Positions 17,929 through 26,994 of a stretch of 64,000 nucleotides of DNA are shown piece by piece (within the stretch, counting starts at the first letter, position 1; every line of letters starts with the position of its first letter). Under the pieces are notes generated by a model. That model was given only the letters and a program-made list of their open reading frames with translations, had not been told where the DNA came from and searched no databases. The DNA comes from Natrinema versiforme JCM 10478 (GTDB taxonomy: Archaea; Halobacteriota; Halobacteria; Halobacteriales; Natrialbaceae). Made by a program: the position numbers and the translations under genes. The stretch spans positions 108,922 to 172,921 of the forward strand of contig NZ_AOID01000026.1 in assembly GCF_000337195.1 (NCBI RefSeq), in the 5' to 3' direction.

Positions 17929-18759
17929 CTACGCGCGGACCGAACCCGCCGATTCCCGTCCGTCGCTCTCGTCGGCACTGCTTTCGGTTCTCTTGTCTCC
18001 GATCACCACGTTGACCGCGGCACCGACCAGCAGGACGAACGCGGTGCCGTAGAGCCAGACGACGAGCAAGATGACCGCACCGAACGTGTCGTATGTCCCG
18101 ACGGTGTTGACCAGGTCCGCGTAGATCCCGAACAGCGCCTCGAGGACGACCCAGCCCGCGGCGGCGATGACGGTCCCCGGAAGGGCCTCGCGCACTGACA
18201 CGTCCACATCGGGGAAGACGTAGTAGACGGGGAAGAACGCGACGACGAGCCCGCAGAACAGGGCGATCGGGGTCAGCGCCACGATGACGGGGTGATCGAT
18301 CGTCGCCAGCGTCGCCGTCGCGAGGCTCGTCCCCACGGTGGCGACCGCGATGACGACGAAGACGACGAGGCCGTCGACGACCGCCTCGCGGAGCGATTCG
18401 TCGCTCTCGCCGTACAGTTCGTCGAACGCGGTGTTCAACCCCCGAACGATCCGGACCATGCCCCAGAGCAGCGAGGCGATCCCGATGAGCGACGCACCGG
18501 CGCGCTGGGACGCATGGGTCAGCGCCTCGTAGACCAGCCCCTGACCGGCGGGGCTCAGGTGATCGCGGGCCAGCGCGACGAGGCGCTCGGTCATGTACTC
18601 GTTTCCCACCGCGCCGACGACGATCAACAGTAAGAGCAACAGCGGCAGCAAGGAGAGAAACGCGGCATGGGCGATGCTGCCCGCCATGAACGCGACATCG
18701 CACTCGCGAACCACCGCGACGACGTCTCGAGCGACGGACTGGAGCCGCCGCAGATCCAT
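17929..18759 (-). CDS. YihY/BrkB family membrane protein
   Basis: 276 aa with six membrane segments. It begins MDLRRLQSVARDVVAVVREC and carries the YihY signatures FMAGSIAHAAFLSLLPLLLLL, LLWGMVRIVRGLNTAFDELYG, TVIAAAGWVVLEALFGIYADLV and GAVILLVVWLYGTAFVLLVGAAVNVV. The C-terminus is acidic. The family was once called ribonuclease BN by error; its function is not established. The ATG at 18759 was chosen because everything further upstream in the frame is antisense to the SDR gene. Confidence 0.9.
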   Translation of the reverse strand: MDLRRLQSVARDVVAVVRECDVAFMAGSIAHAAFLSLLPLLLLLLIVVGAVGNEYMTERLVALARDHLSPAGQGLVYEALTHASQRAGASLIGIASLLWGMVRIVRGLNTAFDELYGESDESLREAVVDGLVVFVVIAVATVGTSLATATLATIDHPVIVALTPIALFCGLVVAFFPVYYVFPDVDVSVREALPGTVIAAAGWVVLEALFGIYADLVNTVGTYDTFGAVILLVVWLYGTAFVLLVGAAVNVVIGDKRTESSADESDGRESAGSVRA

Positions 18760-18922
18760 ACCGTCGGGACGGCTCCGGTCAGCAAAAGCGCGGCGCTGGC
18801 ACTCGCCATCGGAACCGCCGACGCCGAAGACGACGGCTCGACTGGCGCTGATCGACGGCGACAGCGACGCTATCCGAGAGCCATCGGAAGCGTTTTGAAA
18901 CGCTGGGTTGCTCGTTAGCACG

Positions 18923-19723
18923 ATGCACGAAGCAGACTTCGACGTCGCGGGGCAGACCGCGGTCGTCACCGGTGCGAGCCAGGGAATCGGGCAGGCGATC
19001 GCGGAGACGCTCGCGGCGAGCGGTGCGGACGTGGCGATCTGTTCGCGTTCGATGGATCGGGTCGGCCCGGTCGCCGAGGGGATCGCCGACGACCCGGACG
19101 CGGGCGATGCGATCGCCGTCGAATGCAACGTCCGCGAGCGCGAGCAGGTCCAGAACCTGGTCGACGAGACGGTCGACGAGTTCGGCGACATCGATATCCT
19201 CGTGAACAACGCCGGTGGGGAGTTCGTCGCGCCGTTCGAGGACATCTCCGCGAACGGCTGGAAGACCATCGTCGACCTCAACCTGAACAGCACGGTCCAC
19301 TGCACGCAACTCGCCGGCGAGGTCATGCGCGAGGGGTCGGGCGGCGTTATCATCAACCTCTCGAGCGTGAACGGTCAGCACGCGGCTCCAGGCGAGAGCC
19401 ACTACGGCGCGTCGAAGGCGGCGATCATCCGGCTGACCGAGACGCTTGCCGTCGAGTGGGCCGAGGACGGCATCCGCGTCAACTGCGTCGCACCCGGGCT
19501 GATCCAGACCCCCGGCGTCGCCGAGACGCTCGGCATCGACAGCGAGGACATGCCGCCCCGCGAGGAGACCGACCGCCGCATCGGCCACGCGGAGGAGATC
19601 GCCGACGTGGTTCAGTTCCTCTCGAGCCCCGCCGCCTCCTTCATGAACGGCGAGACGGTGACGGCGAAGGGCGTTCCGCGGGCCGGCAACTCGATGTCGC
19701 AGGATCTGGGTCTCGAGGACTGA
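18923..19723 (+). CDS. Short-chain dehydrogenase/reductase (FabG-like SDR)
   Basis: 266 aa Rossmann oxidoreductase. Cofactor loop TGASQGIG, NNAGG, catalytic Ser in NLSSVNG and the YGASK pair are intact, and VAPGLIQTPGV follows as in classical SDRs. SRS after the second strand suggests NADP(H) preference. The substrate is unknown; 3-ketoacyl reductase or sugar/alcohol dehydrogenase are typical. It starts at the ATG at 18923 and lies between yihY and mutL with no evident functional link. Confidence 0.9.
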   Translation: MHEADFDVAGQTAVVTGASQGIGQAIAETLAASGADVAICSRSMDRVGPVAEGIADDPDAGDAIAVECNVREREQVQNLVDETVDEFGDIDILVNNAGGEFVAPFEDISANGWKTIVDLNLNSTVHCTQLAGEVMREGSGGVIINLSSVNGQHAAPGESHYGASKAAIIRLTETLAVEWAEDGIRVNCVAPGLIQTPGVAETLGIDSEDMPPREETDRRIGHAEEIADVVQFLSSPAASFMNGETVTAKGVPRAGNSMSQDLGLED

Positions 19724-19861
19724 CGACGGGATCGTGCAAGCCCGCCTCCGGACGTGAGTGAGAGTCAAGCGGGACGTAAGACCTAACCAGTCGCCTTCTG
19801 TACGGCTATTCAGCACATCGGGTGTCGGAGCCGAGCCCCGACGCCGACCCATCGACTCATC

Positions 19862-22090
19862 ATGAGCGACGAGAGCACACACCCACAGGACGACACCGGT
19901 ATCCGACGGCTAGACGAGGACACCGTCGCCCGCATCGCCGCCGGCGAGGTCGTCGAGCGACCCGCCAGCGCGGTCAAGGAACTCGTCGAGAACAGCCTCG
20001 ACGCCGACGCGGACAGCGTCGACGTCACCGTCGAAGAGGGCGGTACCGAACTGATCCGCGTCGCCGACGACGGCCGCGGGATGAACGAGGCCGACCTCCG
20101 GGCGGCCGTTCGCGAGCACACGACGAGCAAGATCGATGGCCTCGAGGACCTCGAGTCCGGCGTCGCGACGCTCGGATTCCGGGGCGAGGCCTTACACACC
20201 ATCGGCTCGGTCTCGCGAATGACGATCCGCTCGCGACCCCGCGAGACCGAGGGCGCGGGCACCGAACTCGTCTACGAGGGCGGCGAGGTGACCAGCGTCG
20301 AGCCGACGGGCTGTCCGGCGGGGACCACCGTCGAGATCGAGGATCTCTTCTACAACACGCCCGCTCGCCGGAAGTTCCTCAAGACGACCGCGACGGAGTT
20401 CGCCCACGTCAACCGCGTCGTCACCCGCTACGCGCTCGCGAACCCGGACGTGGCCGTCACGCTGACCCACGACGGCCGCGAGGTGTTCTCGACGACGGGA
20501 CAGGGCGACCTGCAGGCCGCCGTGCTGTCGGTCTACGGCCGCGACGTCGCCTCGGCGATGATCCCCGTCGAGGCCAGCGGCGACGAACTCCCGCCCGGCC
20601 CCCTCGAGTCCGTCTCGGGGCTCGTCTCCCACCCCGAAACGAACCGCTCGAGCCGGGACTACCTCGCGACCTACGTCAACGGCCGCGCCGTCACGGCCGA
20701 CGCCGTCCGCGAGGGGATTATGGGTGCCTACGGCACGCAACTGGGCGGCGACCGCTACCCGTTCGTCACGCTCTTCCTCGAAGTCCCCGGCGACGCGGTC
20801 GACGTGAACGTCCACCCCAGAAAGCGGGAGGTGCGGTTCGACGACGACGACGCGGTCCGCCGGCAGGTCGACGCCGCGGTCGAGAGCGCGCTGCTCGAGC
20901 ACGGACTGCTCCGATCTCGGGCACCGCGAGGCCGCTCGGCACCCGGCGAGGCACGAGTCGATCCCGGTGATCGACGCGCAGCCGAGAGCGGGACGGATTC
21001 GCCCGCCGGCGAGGCCACGACGCTCGAGTCCGGAGCCGAAACCGAAGCCCACTCACCGACCGGGGAATCGACCGCCGAAGCGAACGACGAACCGGCGACG
21101 AGCGAATCCGCAAATCTGGGGACGGATACAGCGACCGACTCGAGCGGGACGGATTCGACCGCCGGTCACGCGAGCGACTCGGACACTGCTGCCACCGCGG
21201 GCGGTTCGGAGACCGCCGACAGCACCCGATCCTCGAGCCCGCAATCCGCCTCGAGCGACGCGGATCGGGGATCGACGACTGCGACGGAGATGAACGCTGA
21301 CGGGGCCGGGAGCGCGACACCCAATTCGACCGAGACGGAGGCAGACTCGAGTCGGACCGACTCGAACCCCGAATCCGGCTCCGCGGCAGATCGGGACCGC
21401 GACCCCGAGCGCAAGTTCGCGGCCGCCACCGAACAGCGGACGCTGACCGGCGAGCCCGCGACGGGCGAGGAAACCGAGTTCGACTCGCTGCCGTCGCTTC
21501 GGGTCCTCGGACAGCTCCGCGATACCTATCTGGTCTGTGAGACGCCCGACGGCCTCGTCCTGATCGACCAGCACGCCGCCGACGAGCGGGTCAACTACGA
21601 ACGCCTGCAAGAGGCCGTCGCGGACGACCCGACCGCACAGGCCCTCGCCGAACCCGTCGAACTCGAGTTGACCGCGGCCGAAGCGGAAGCCTTCGAACAC
21701 TACAGCGAGGCGCTCTCCCGGCTCGGCTTCTACGCCGATCGGGTCGACGACCGAACGGTCGCCGTGACGACCGTGCCCGCGGTGTTCGCGGAGACCCTCG
21801 AGCCAGAGCGCCTGCGGGACGTGCTCACTTCGTTCGTCGAGGGCGACCGCGAGGCGGGCGCGGAGACGGTCGACGCGCTGGCCGACGAGTTCCTCGGCGA
21901 CCTGGCCTGTTATCCGTCGATCACGGGGAACACGTCGCTGACGGAGGGGTCAGTGATCGACCTGCTGTCGGCGTTAGACGACTGCGAGAACCCTTATTCC
22001 TGTCCGCACGGCCGACCGGTGGTCGTCCGGTTCGACGAGCGCGAGATCGAGGATCGGTTCGAGCGGGACTATCCCGGACACGGCGGATAG
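19862..22090 (+). CDS. mutL: DNA mismatch repair protein MutL with endonuclease motif
   Basis: 742 aa. The N-terminal GHKL ATPase (about 15-340) has RIAAGEVVERPASAVKELVENSLDA, DDGRGM, TSKI and GFRGEAL. An acidic, Ser/Thr/Glu-rich linker runs about 370-540. The C-terminal dimerisation domain carries the nicking-endonuclease metal motif DQHAADE-RVNY-E from D569 and the CPHGRP motif from C714. These are the hallmarks of MutL proteins in organisms without MutH. It acts after MutS, which is encoded 2 kb upstream. Confidence 0.96.
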   Translation: MSDESTHPQDDTGIRRLDEDTVARIAAGEVVERPASAVKELVENSLDADADSVDVTVEEGGTELIRVADDGRGMNEADLRAAVREHTTSKIDGLEDLESGVATLGFRGEALHTIGSVSRMTIRSRPRETEGAGTELVYEGGEVTSVEPTGCPAGTTVEIEDLFYNTPARRKFLKTTATEFAHVNRVVTRYALANPDVAVTLTHDGREVFSTTGQGDLQAAVLSVYGRDVASAMIPVEASGDELPPGPLESVSGLVSHPETNRSSRDYLATYVNGRAVTADAVREGIMGAYGTQLGGDRYPFVTLFLEVPGDAVDVNVHPRKREVRFDDDDAVRRQVDAAVESALLEHGLLRSRAPRGRSAPGEARVDPGDRRAAESGTDSPAGEATTLESGAETEAHSPTGESTAEANDEPATSESANLGTDTATDSSGTDSTAGHASDSDTAATAGGSETADSTRSSSPQSASSDADRGSTTATEMNADGAGSATPNSTETEADSSRTDSNPESGSAADRDRDPERKFAAATEQRTLTGEPATGEETEFDSLPSLRVLGQLRDTYLVCETPDGLVLIDQHAADERVNYERLQEAVADDPTAQALAEPVELELTAAEAEAFEHYSEALSRLGFYADRVDDRTVAVTTVPAVFAETLEPERLRDVLTSFVEGDREAGAETVDALADEFLGDLACYPSITGNTSLTEGSVIDLLSALDDCENPYSCPHGRPVVVRFDEREIEDRFERDYPGHGG

Positions 22091-22179
22091 GGTCGCCTCG
22101 AGGGTGTGTGATCAGAGACACAGCACCGACGCGACCCGGCGTCGGCAGTGGTAGGTGACTCGAGGCAGAACCCCCGCAC

Positions 22180-23271
22180 ATGACGACCCCGCGCGAACTC
22201 GACGGCTCGAGCGCCGGCGGCCAGTTCGTCCGGACCGCGCTCGCGCTGTCGGTCCTCGAGAACGAGCCGGTTCGGCTCGAGCACGTCCGCGGCGACCGAT
22301 CGACGCCCGGGCTCCGCCACCAGCATCTGGCGGTCCTCGAGACGATGGCCGCACTCTGCGACGCCGATGTCTCGGGCGACGAACTCGGATCGGAGACGAT
22401 CGAGTTCGATCCGGGCCTCGAGCCCGACGACGCGGGCGGCCGACCAGCGGACGGACCCGGCGGCCGACTCGAGGGCGGCAGCTACACCGTCGATATCGGG
22501 ACCGCTGGCAGCACGACGTTGCTGTGCAACGCCCTTCTGCCGCTGGCGACGATCCTCGAGTCCCCGCTCTCGGTGACGGTCACCGGCGGGACGGACGTGG
22601 CGTGGTCGCCGCCGCTGGACTACCTCCGCTACGTCACACTCCCGCTGGTCCGCCGGTTCGGCGTCGAGGCCGCCTGCGAGGTCGACCGCCGCGGGTTCTA
22701 TCCCGACGGCGGCGGGACCGTGACGCTTCGGATCGCGCCCTCAAGTCTCGAGCCGATCGAACTCACCGAACGCGGGCCGCTCGAGGGGCTCCGACTCTAC
22801 ACCACCGAATCGGAATCGCTGGCCGACCGCGACGTCGCCTCTCGGCAGGCCGCAGGCGCGCTCGAGCGGTTGGACTCGGCGTCCGATCTCGAACTGACGG
22901 AACGGTGCGAGACGACGGCAGCGAGTCCTTCGCCCGGCTCCGCGCTGGTGCTCCGCGTCGATCACGGGACCGGCGTCGCCGGATTCGCTGCCCTCGGCGA
23001 GCGCGGCAAGCCCGCCGAGCGGGTCGGCGAAGACGCCGCGGACGCCGCGAATCGCTTTCTCGAGGGGGCAGCCCCGGTCGATCGGCACATGGCCGACCAG
23101 TTGCTCGGCTTTCTCGCGCTCGCCGGCGGCCAGGTACGAATTCCCGCCGTGACCGACCACGTCGAGACGCGGTGTGCGCTGCTCGAGGAGTTTGGAGCGA
23201 AAATCGACCTCGAGCGGGAGGTTGAGACGGCGGTGGTATCGGTCGCGTCGCCGCTGGACGGGGGTCAGTAG
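22180..23271 (+). CDS. rtcA: RNA 3'-terminal phosphate cyclase
   Basis: 363 aa. It converts an RNA 3'-phosphate to a 2',3'-cyclic phosphate using ATP through an enzyme-AMP intermediate. It has the N-terminal LDGSSAGGQFVRTALALSVL, the central GFYPDGGG motif and the C-terminal APVDRHMADQLLGFLALAGG, whose His is the adenylated residue. Length is normal. It forms its own unit 90 bp downstream of mutL. The cellular role in haloarchaea is not defined by context. Confidence 0.95.
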   Translation: MTTPRELDGSSAGGQFVRTALALSVLENEPVRLEHVRGDRSTPGLRHQHLAVLETMAALCDADVSGDELGSETIEFDPGLEPDDAGGRPADGPGGRLEGGSYTVDIGTAGSTTLLCNALLPLATILESPLSVTVTGGTDVAWSPPLDYLRYVTLPLVRRFGVEAACEVDRRGFYPDGGGTVTLRIAPSSLEPIELTERGPLEGLRLYTTESESLADRDVASRQAAGALERLDSASDLELTERCETTAASPSPGSALVLRVDHGTGVAGFAALGERGKPAERVGEDAADAANRFLEGAAPVDRHMADQLLGFLALAGGQVRIPAVTDHVETRCALLEEFGAKIDLEREVETAVVSVASPLDGGQ

Positions 23272-23287
23272 TCCGTCGCTTCTGGGA

Positions 23288-23536
23288 TTACTGCCGGTTT
23301 CGGTTCAGCAGTCCTGTTAGCACGATCAGGAGGACAATCACGAAGAGACCGCCTCCCGCGACCGTGAGCGCGAACGTCGGGTCTGTGGGCTCGATGTTCG
23401 AGTCCGTGAGTGGAAGCGTCCCCAGATACGCCACGAGTTGGCTGCTCGCGGTGATGACGCAGACAAACGCGATAGCGAGCCCCAGGAAGAGGAGTTGGTA
23501 GTCAAACCATGTCTTGAGCCCGTCTGCCGACACCAT
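23288..23536 (-). CDS. Small two-TM membrane protein, function unknown
   Basis: 82 aa with two strong hydrophobic segments (LLFLGLAIAFVCVITASSQLVAYL at about 15-38 and FALTVAGGGLFVIVLLIVLTGLL at about 55-77). A short loop containing an NIEPTDPT stretch separates them. The C-terminus is basic (NRNRQ). It ends 17 bp from rtcA (convergent). Base composition is slightly more AT-rich than the neighbours. Confidence 0.7.
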   Translation of the reverse strand: MVSADGLKTWFDYQLLFLGLAIAFVCVITASSQLVAYLGTLPLTDSNIEPTDPTFALTVAGGGLFVIVLLIVLTGLLNRNRQ

Positions 23537-23664
23537 CTATGAACGTGTTAGAACAGCGATGCTATAGCCTTTCGGTCGGTTCGGCACCCGTCTGTGCGAG
23601 TCCCCGAGAGGGCGCGGCAGTGAGACGTCCCCGCTCGAGCGGGCTGTCATCGATAACCGCCACA

Positions 23665-23672
23665 ACTTATAG
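23665..23672 (+). promoter_or_regulatory. TATA-like promoter for the leader ORF and KDG kinase
   Basis: The box cttatagc at 23665-23672 is about 27 nt before the ATG at 23696, the leaderless spacing. It is about 80 nt before the kinase start, so the message must begin at or near the short leader ORF. Confidence 0.55.
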
Positions 23673-23695
23673 CATCGCCGACCGTCGCCTCGAGT

Positions 23696-23752
23696 ATGGC
23701 TGACGGAGATACTGCCGTTCGCTGTCGATCTGTTCGGGGGGAAGCACCGTGA
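23696..23752 (+). CDS. 18-codon leader ORF overlapping the KDG kinase start
   Basis: Encodes MADGDTAVRCRSVRGEAP and stops at the TGA of a GTGA overlap with the kinase GTG at 23749. Its ATG sits at the leaderless position behind the TATA-like box at 23665. The geometry suggests that ribosomes load on this ORF and re-initiate on the kinase. Whether the peptide is used is unknown. Confidence 0.5.
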   Translation: MADGDTAVRCRSVRGEAP

Positions 23753-24708
23753 GCGAGACCGATATCGTCACGTTCGGCGAGACGATGCTCCGGCTGTCGC
23801 CGCCGGGGAACGAACGCATCGAGAACGCGGACACGTTCGAGGTCCGGGCCGCCGGGGCCGAGAGCAACGTCGCCATCGCGGCGAACCGGCTGGGTGCGTC
23901 CGCGACGTGGACCTCGAAGGTCCCCGAGACGGCGCTGGGACGGCGCGTCGTCGGCGAAGTCCGCAGACACGGCATCGAAGCCGACCCCGTCTGGAGCCAC
24001 CGCGGCCGACAGGGAACCTACTACCTCGAGCACGCGGGCAAACCCCGCGGGACGAACGTGATCTACGACCGGGACGACACCGCCATTTCGACGGCGGAGG
24101 CCCGCGAGTTCGATATCGACCGGATTCAGGACGCGAAGGTCTTCTTTACGACCGGCATCACGCCCGCGCTCTCCTCGACGCTCCGTGATACGACGCTCAA
24201 CCTGCTCAAAGCGGCCCGGAAAGGCGGGACGTCGACCGCGTTCGACTTCAACTACCGGCGCAAGCTCTGGTCGCCCGACGAGGCAAAAGAGACGCTGACG
24301 AAGCTGTTCCCGGGCATCGACATCCTCGTGATCGCCGCCCGCGACGCCCGGACCGTCCTCGGGTTCGAGGGCGACCCGCGCCAGCTCGCGCACAAACTCG
24401 GCTCGCAGTACGATTTCACGACCGTCGTCGTCACCCGCGGCGCGGAGGGCGCGGTCGGCTGGCACGACAACGTCGTCCACGACCACGACGCCTACGAGAC
24501 CGACACCGTCGACCCGATCGGGACCGGCGACGCCTTCACCGGCGCGTTCATCGCCCGCCGGCTCGACGGCGACGACGTTCCCACTGCCCTCGAGTACGCC
24601 GCGGCGACAGCGGCGCTCAAGCGGACGATCCCCGGCGACGCGGCGCTCGTCACCGCGGACGAAGTCGAGACGATCGTCAAGGAACAGGGCGAAGACATCT
24701 CGCGATAG
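23749..24708 (+). CDS. kdgK: PfkB-family sugar kinase, likely 2-keto-3-deoxygluconate kinase
   Basis: 319 aa. The ribokinase-family start VTFGETMLRLSPPGNERIENADTFEVRAAGAESNVAIAANRLGA matches haloarchaeal KDG kinases of the semi-phosphorylative Entner-Doudoroff pathway. The C-terminal anion-hole and base motif is DTVDPIGTGDAFTGAFIA (catalytic Asp in GTGDAF). The GTG start overlaps the leader ORF. The exact sugar (2-keto-3-deoxygluconate or 2-keto-3-deoxygalactonate) is assigned by family resemblance only. Confidence 0.88.
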   Translation: MSETDIVTFGETMLRLSPPGNERIENADTFEVRAAGAESNVAIAANRLGASATWTSKVPETALGRRVVGEVRRHGIEADPVWSHRGRQGTYYLEHAGKPRGTNVIYDRDDTAISTAEAREFDIDRIQDAKVFFTTGITPALSSTLRDTTLNLLKAARKGGTSTAFDFNYRRKLWSPDEAKETLTKLFPGIDILVIAARDARTVLGFEGDPRQLAHKLGSQYDFTTVVVTRGAEGAVGWHDNVVHDHDAYETDTVDPIGTGDAFTGAFIARRLDGDDVPTALEYAAATAALKRTIPGDAALVTADEVETIVKEQGEDISR

Positions 24709-24888
24709 CTCGCCGAATACGGGCGAGCGGCTGCAGACGCCTCGTTTTGCAACGGGTGCGGACGACCGCCGACGTGGATGGCGCGGACCGCGTCTCGCAA
24801 TCCCGACTCGAGTTACCGGCTACCCGCGGACGATTGGACGGATTTGCCAGAAGTCGTTTTATGTGGGCGTCGAAAGCCACGGCTCGTA

Positions 24889-26133
24889 ATGAATCGCGGA
24901 GCCACACTGGTGGTTGCACTGCTCGTGGCCACGAGCGCCGTGACGATGGCCGCGGCCGCCGGTGCAACGACAACGACGACTGCGACAGGATCGAGTACGA
25001 CTACCCAGAGCGACGCCTACGCGGGGGCTCACGTCGCGTTCGACGTCCAGGGCGATGCGATCGCGAACTACAGCGTCGACGGCGAACAAGCCTTTTCGTC
25101 GGTTGCTGTCCAGTCCCAGAGCGAGGCCGACGCCGATGCTGGACTCGACGCGAGCACCGGCCTCGAGGCCGCGACGGACCTGAGCGGCGCGGGGCTGTCG
25201 CTCGCGACGCAGACGCAGGCCAGCGCCGAGATACAGGCCGACAGCGGCGCGACGCTGTCGGCTCACGACAATCAGCACGGCACGCTCGTCGTCGAGAGCG
25301 GCGACGAGGCCCAGTACGTCGAAGCCGACCTCGGGGCGAGCGCCGAGGCCCGCGAGGACGGCGACCGCGTCGTGGTCGAAACGGGCGACCGCGAGGGCGC
25401 GTTCCTCGTCGTCGGTGACGGCGAGGTGACCGTCGCCGACGGGAACGTGACGGCCGACCTCGGCGAGAACGCGACGCTCGCGTTCCGCTCCTACGACGAG
25501 GGCGAACGCGACGAACAAGCGAGCTACGAGGAATCGCTGATCACCGAGGGCAACGCCGCGGTCGAGGTCACGGCCGACCACCGCGACGGCGAGACGGTAT
25601 CCGACGCCGTCACCTACGGACAGGAGACGTCCGCCGAGGCAGCGACGACCGCCAACGGGACCGTCGAGATGACGATCGATCGGACGACCCACGAGGGGAC
25701 CGTCGTGCTGACCACCGTCTCCGAGGAGGCCGTCGGGAGCCTCGAGAACCTCTCGGTGACCGTCGACGGCGAGGCCGCGGTTGAAGCGTCCTCGAAGAGC
25801 GACCTCGAGGGCGCGATCGGGAGCGACGAGTCCCGGTATATGGTCGCACAGGATACACAGGCCGAGGGACAGGCGACCGTCTACGTCGCGGTCAACCACT
25901 TCTCCGAGCGAACGGCGACGATCGACGGCGCGTCCGCACAGGACGAGAGCACGGACGAGAGCGACGGGTCCGAAATCGAATCCGATGACGAGGGGAGTAC
26001 TGACGAAGAGAGCGCCGACGGATCCGCCGAGAACGAGACGACCGACGGCAGCGACGACAGCGTGTCCGGCTTCGGTGCCGGCGCTGCGGCACTCGCCCTG
26101 TTGACCGGCGTCGGCGCTCGAGTCCGACGGTAA
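24889..26133 (+). CDS. Secreted acidic surface protein with PGF-CTERM-like tail
   Basis: 414 aa. The signal peptide is MNRGATLVVALLVATSAVTMAAAAGA, followed by a Thr-rich stretch. The body of about 300 residues is beta-rich with many Asp/Glu and Ala-rich repeats (SAEIQADSGATLSAHD type). An Asp/Glu/Ser linker follows, then the tail SGFGAGAAALALLTGVGARVRR. The tail has the tripartite layout of archaeosortase A substrates, but Ser replaces the Pro of PGF. The ATG at 24889 is supported by cgttttatg at about 24856, 28-30 nt upstream. The function of the outer domain is unknown. Confidence 0.85.
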   Translation: MNRGATLVVALLVATSAVTMAAAAGATTTTTATGSSTTTQSDAYAGAHVAFDVQGDAIANYSVDGEQAFSSVAVQSQSEADADAGLDASTGLEAATDLSGAGLSLATQTQASAEIQADSGATLSAHDNQHGTLVVESGDEAQYVEADLGASAEAREDGDRVVVETGDREGAFLVVGDGEVTVADGNVTADLGENATLAFRSYDEGERDEQASYEESLITEGNAAVEVTADHRDGETVSDAVTYGQETSAEAATTANGTVEMTIDRTTHEGTVVLTTVSEEAVGSLENLSVTVDGEAAVEASSKSDLEGAIGSDESRYMVAQDTQAEGQATVYVAVNHFSERTATIDGASAQDESTDESDGSEIESDDEGSTDEESADGSAENETTDGSDDSVSGFGAGAAALALLTGVGARVRR

Positions 26134-26345
26134 CGTACTGCAGGCTTCTGCCGTTCTTCTCGACGGACTGTTCAGAGACGCCTGTTCCGAACTCGAGGTC
26201 CGACAGGACTGTGTCGGCGATACCGATTCACCGGATCTGGCGCTGTAGCAGCGGACGACGGCGGCGCGCATCCATCGCGGCGCGACCGTCCCGGATCGAT
26301 GGCGGTCGGCCGCTGCTTTTTGACGGGCGCTGTGCTACGTTCCGT

Positions 26346-26882
26346 GTGACTCGAGACGTTCGCCGGGCGACGGTCGACGATGTCTGGGCCGTCCACGAGG
26401 TCGCCCGCCAGAGCTGGCACGCCGCCTACGACGACGTGCTCGGCCCCGAGACGGTCGACGAGGTCGTCGACGAGTGGTACGCGATCGGTGACCTCGAGTC
26501 GTCGATCACGGAGGCGAGCGGCCGCGACGACGCCGCTTTCCTCGTCGCCGAGAACTCGCCGACGGCCGGTGTGGGGGCCGACAGCGACTCCTGTGGCTTC
26601 GTCCACGCCGTCCCGTGGCCGGAGGACTCCTCGGTCGCCTTTCTCGCGCGCCTCTACGTGCGACCCGAGAGGTGGAACGAGGGGACCGGAACCGCGCTGC
26701 TCGAGGGCCTCGAGACCGAACTCTCGGCGGGGTTCGATCGACTGCGACTGGGCGTCCTCGCCGCCAACGAGGTCGGCGTCTCGTTCTACGAATCGCGGGG
26801 CTTCGACCGCATCAGGACCCGCTCGTCCGATCTGGCGGCGGGCCTCGAGGAGCACGTCTACGAGAAGCGGCTTTTCGACTAG
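26346..26882 (+). CDS. GNAT-family N-acetyltransferase
   Basis: 178 aa from the GTG at 26346 (VTRDVRRATVDDVWAVHEVARQSWHAAY). The GNAT fold is visible through the first helix, the central strand LARLYVRPERWNEGTGTALLEGLE (acetyl-CoA loop, ERWNEGTG in place of RxxGxG/A) and the terminal VLAANEVGVSFYESRGF. A cttttt patch near 26318-26324 is about 25 nt upstream. The substrate is unknown. Confidence 0.85.
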   Translation: MTRDVRRATVDDVWAVHEVARQSWHAAYDDVLGPETVDEVVDEWYAIGDLESSITEASGRDDAAFLVAENSPTAGVGADSDSCGFVHAVPWPEDSSVAFLARLYVRPERWNEGTGTALLEGLETELSAGFDRLRLGVLAANEVGVSFYESRGFDRIRTRSSDLAAGLEEHVYEKRLFD

Positions 26883-26994
26883 TCCGTGAGTAGGCTGCCT
26901 GCTGTAATACGGAGAAGAGACCGCTACAGCGTTTTGTCGGCCTCGCTGTCGCTCCCGGCTCGCTTCGTCGCCGTTCGATCGCTCGAGGCCTCAC

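Noticed and set aside
18760..19356. Longer reading of the YihY gene
   Set aside because: The extra part is antisense to the SDR gene and low in complexity. The membrane protein starts at MDLRRL.
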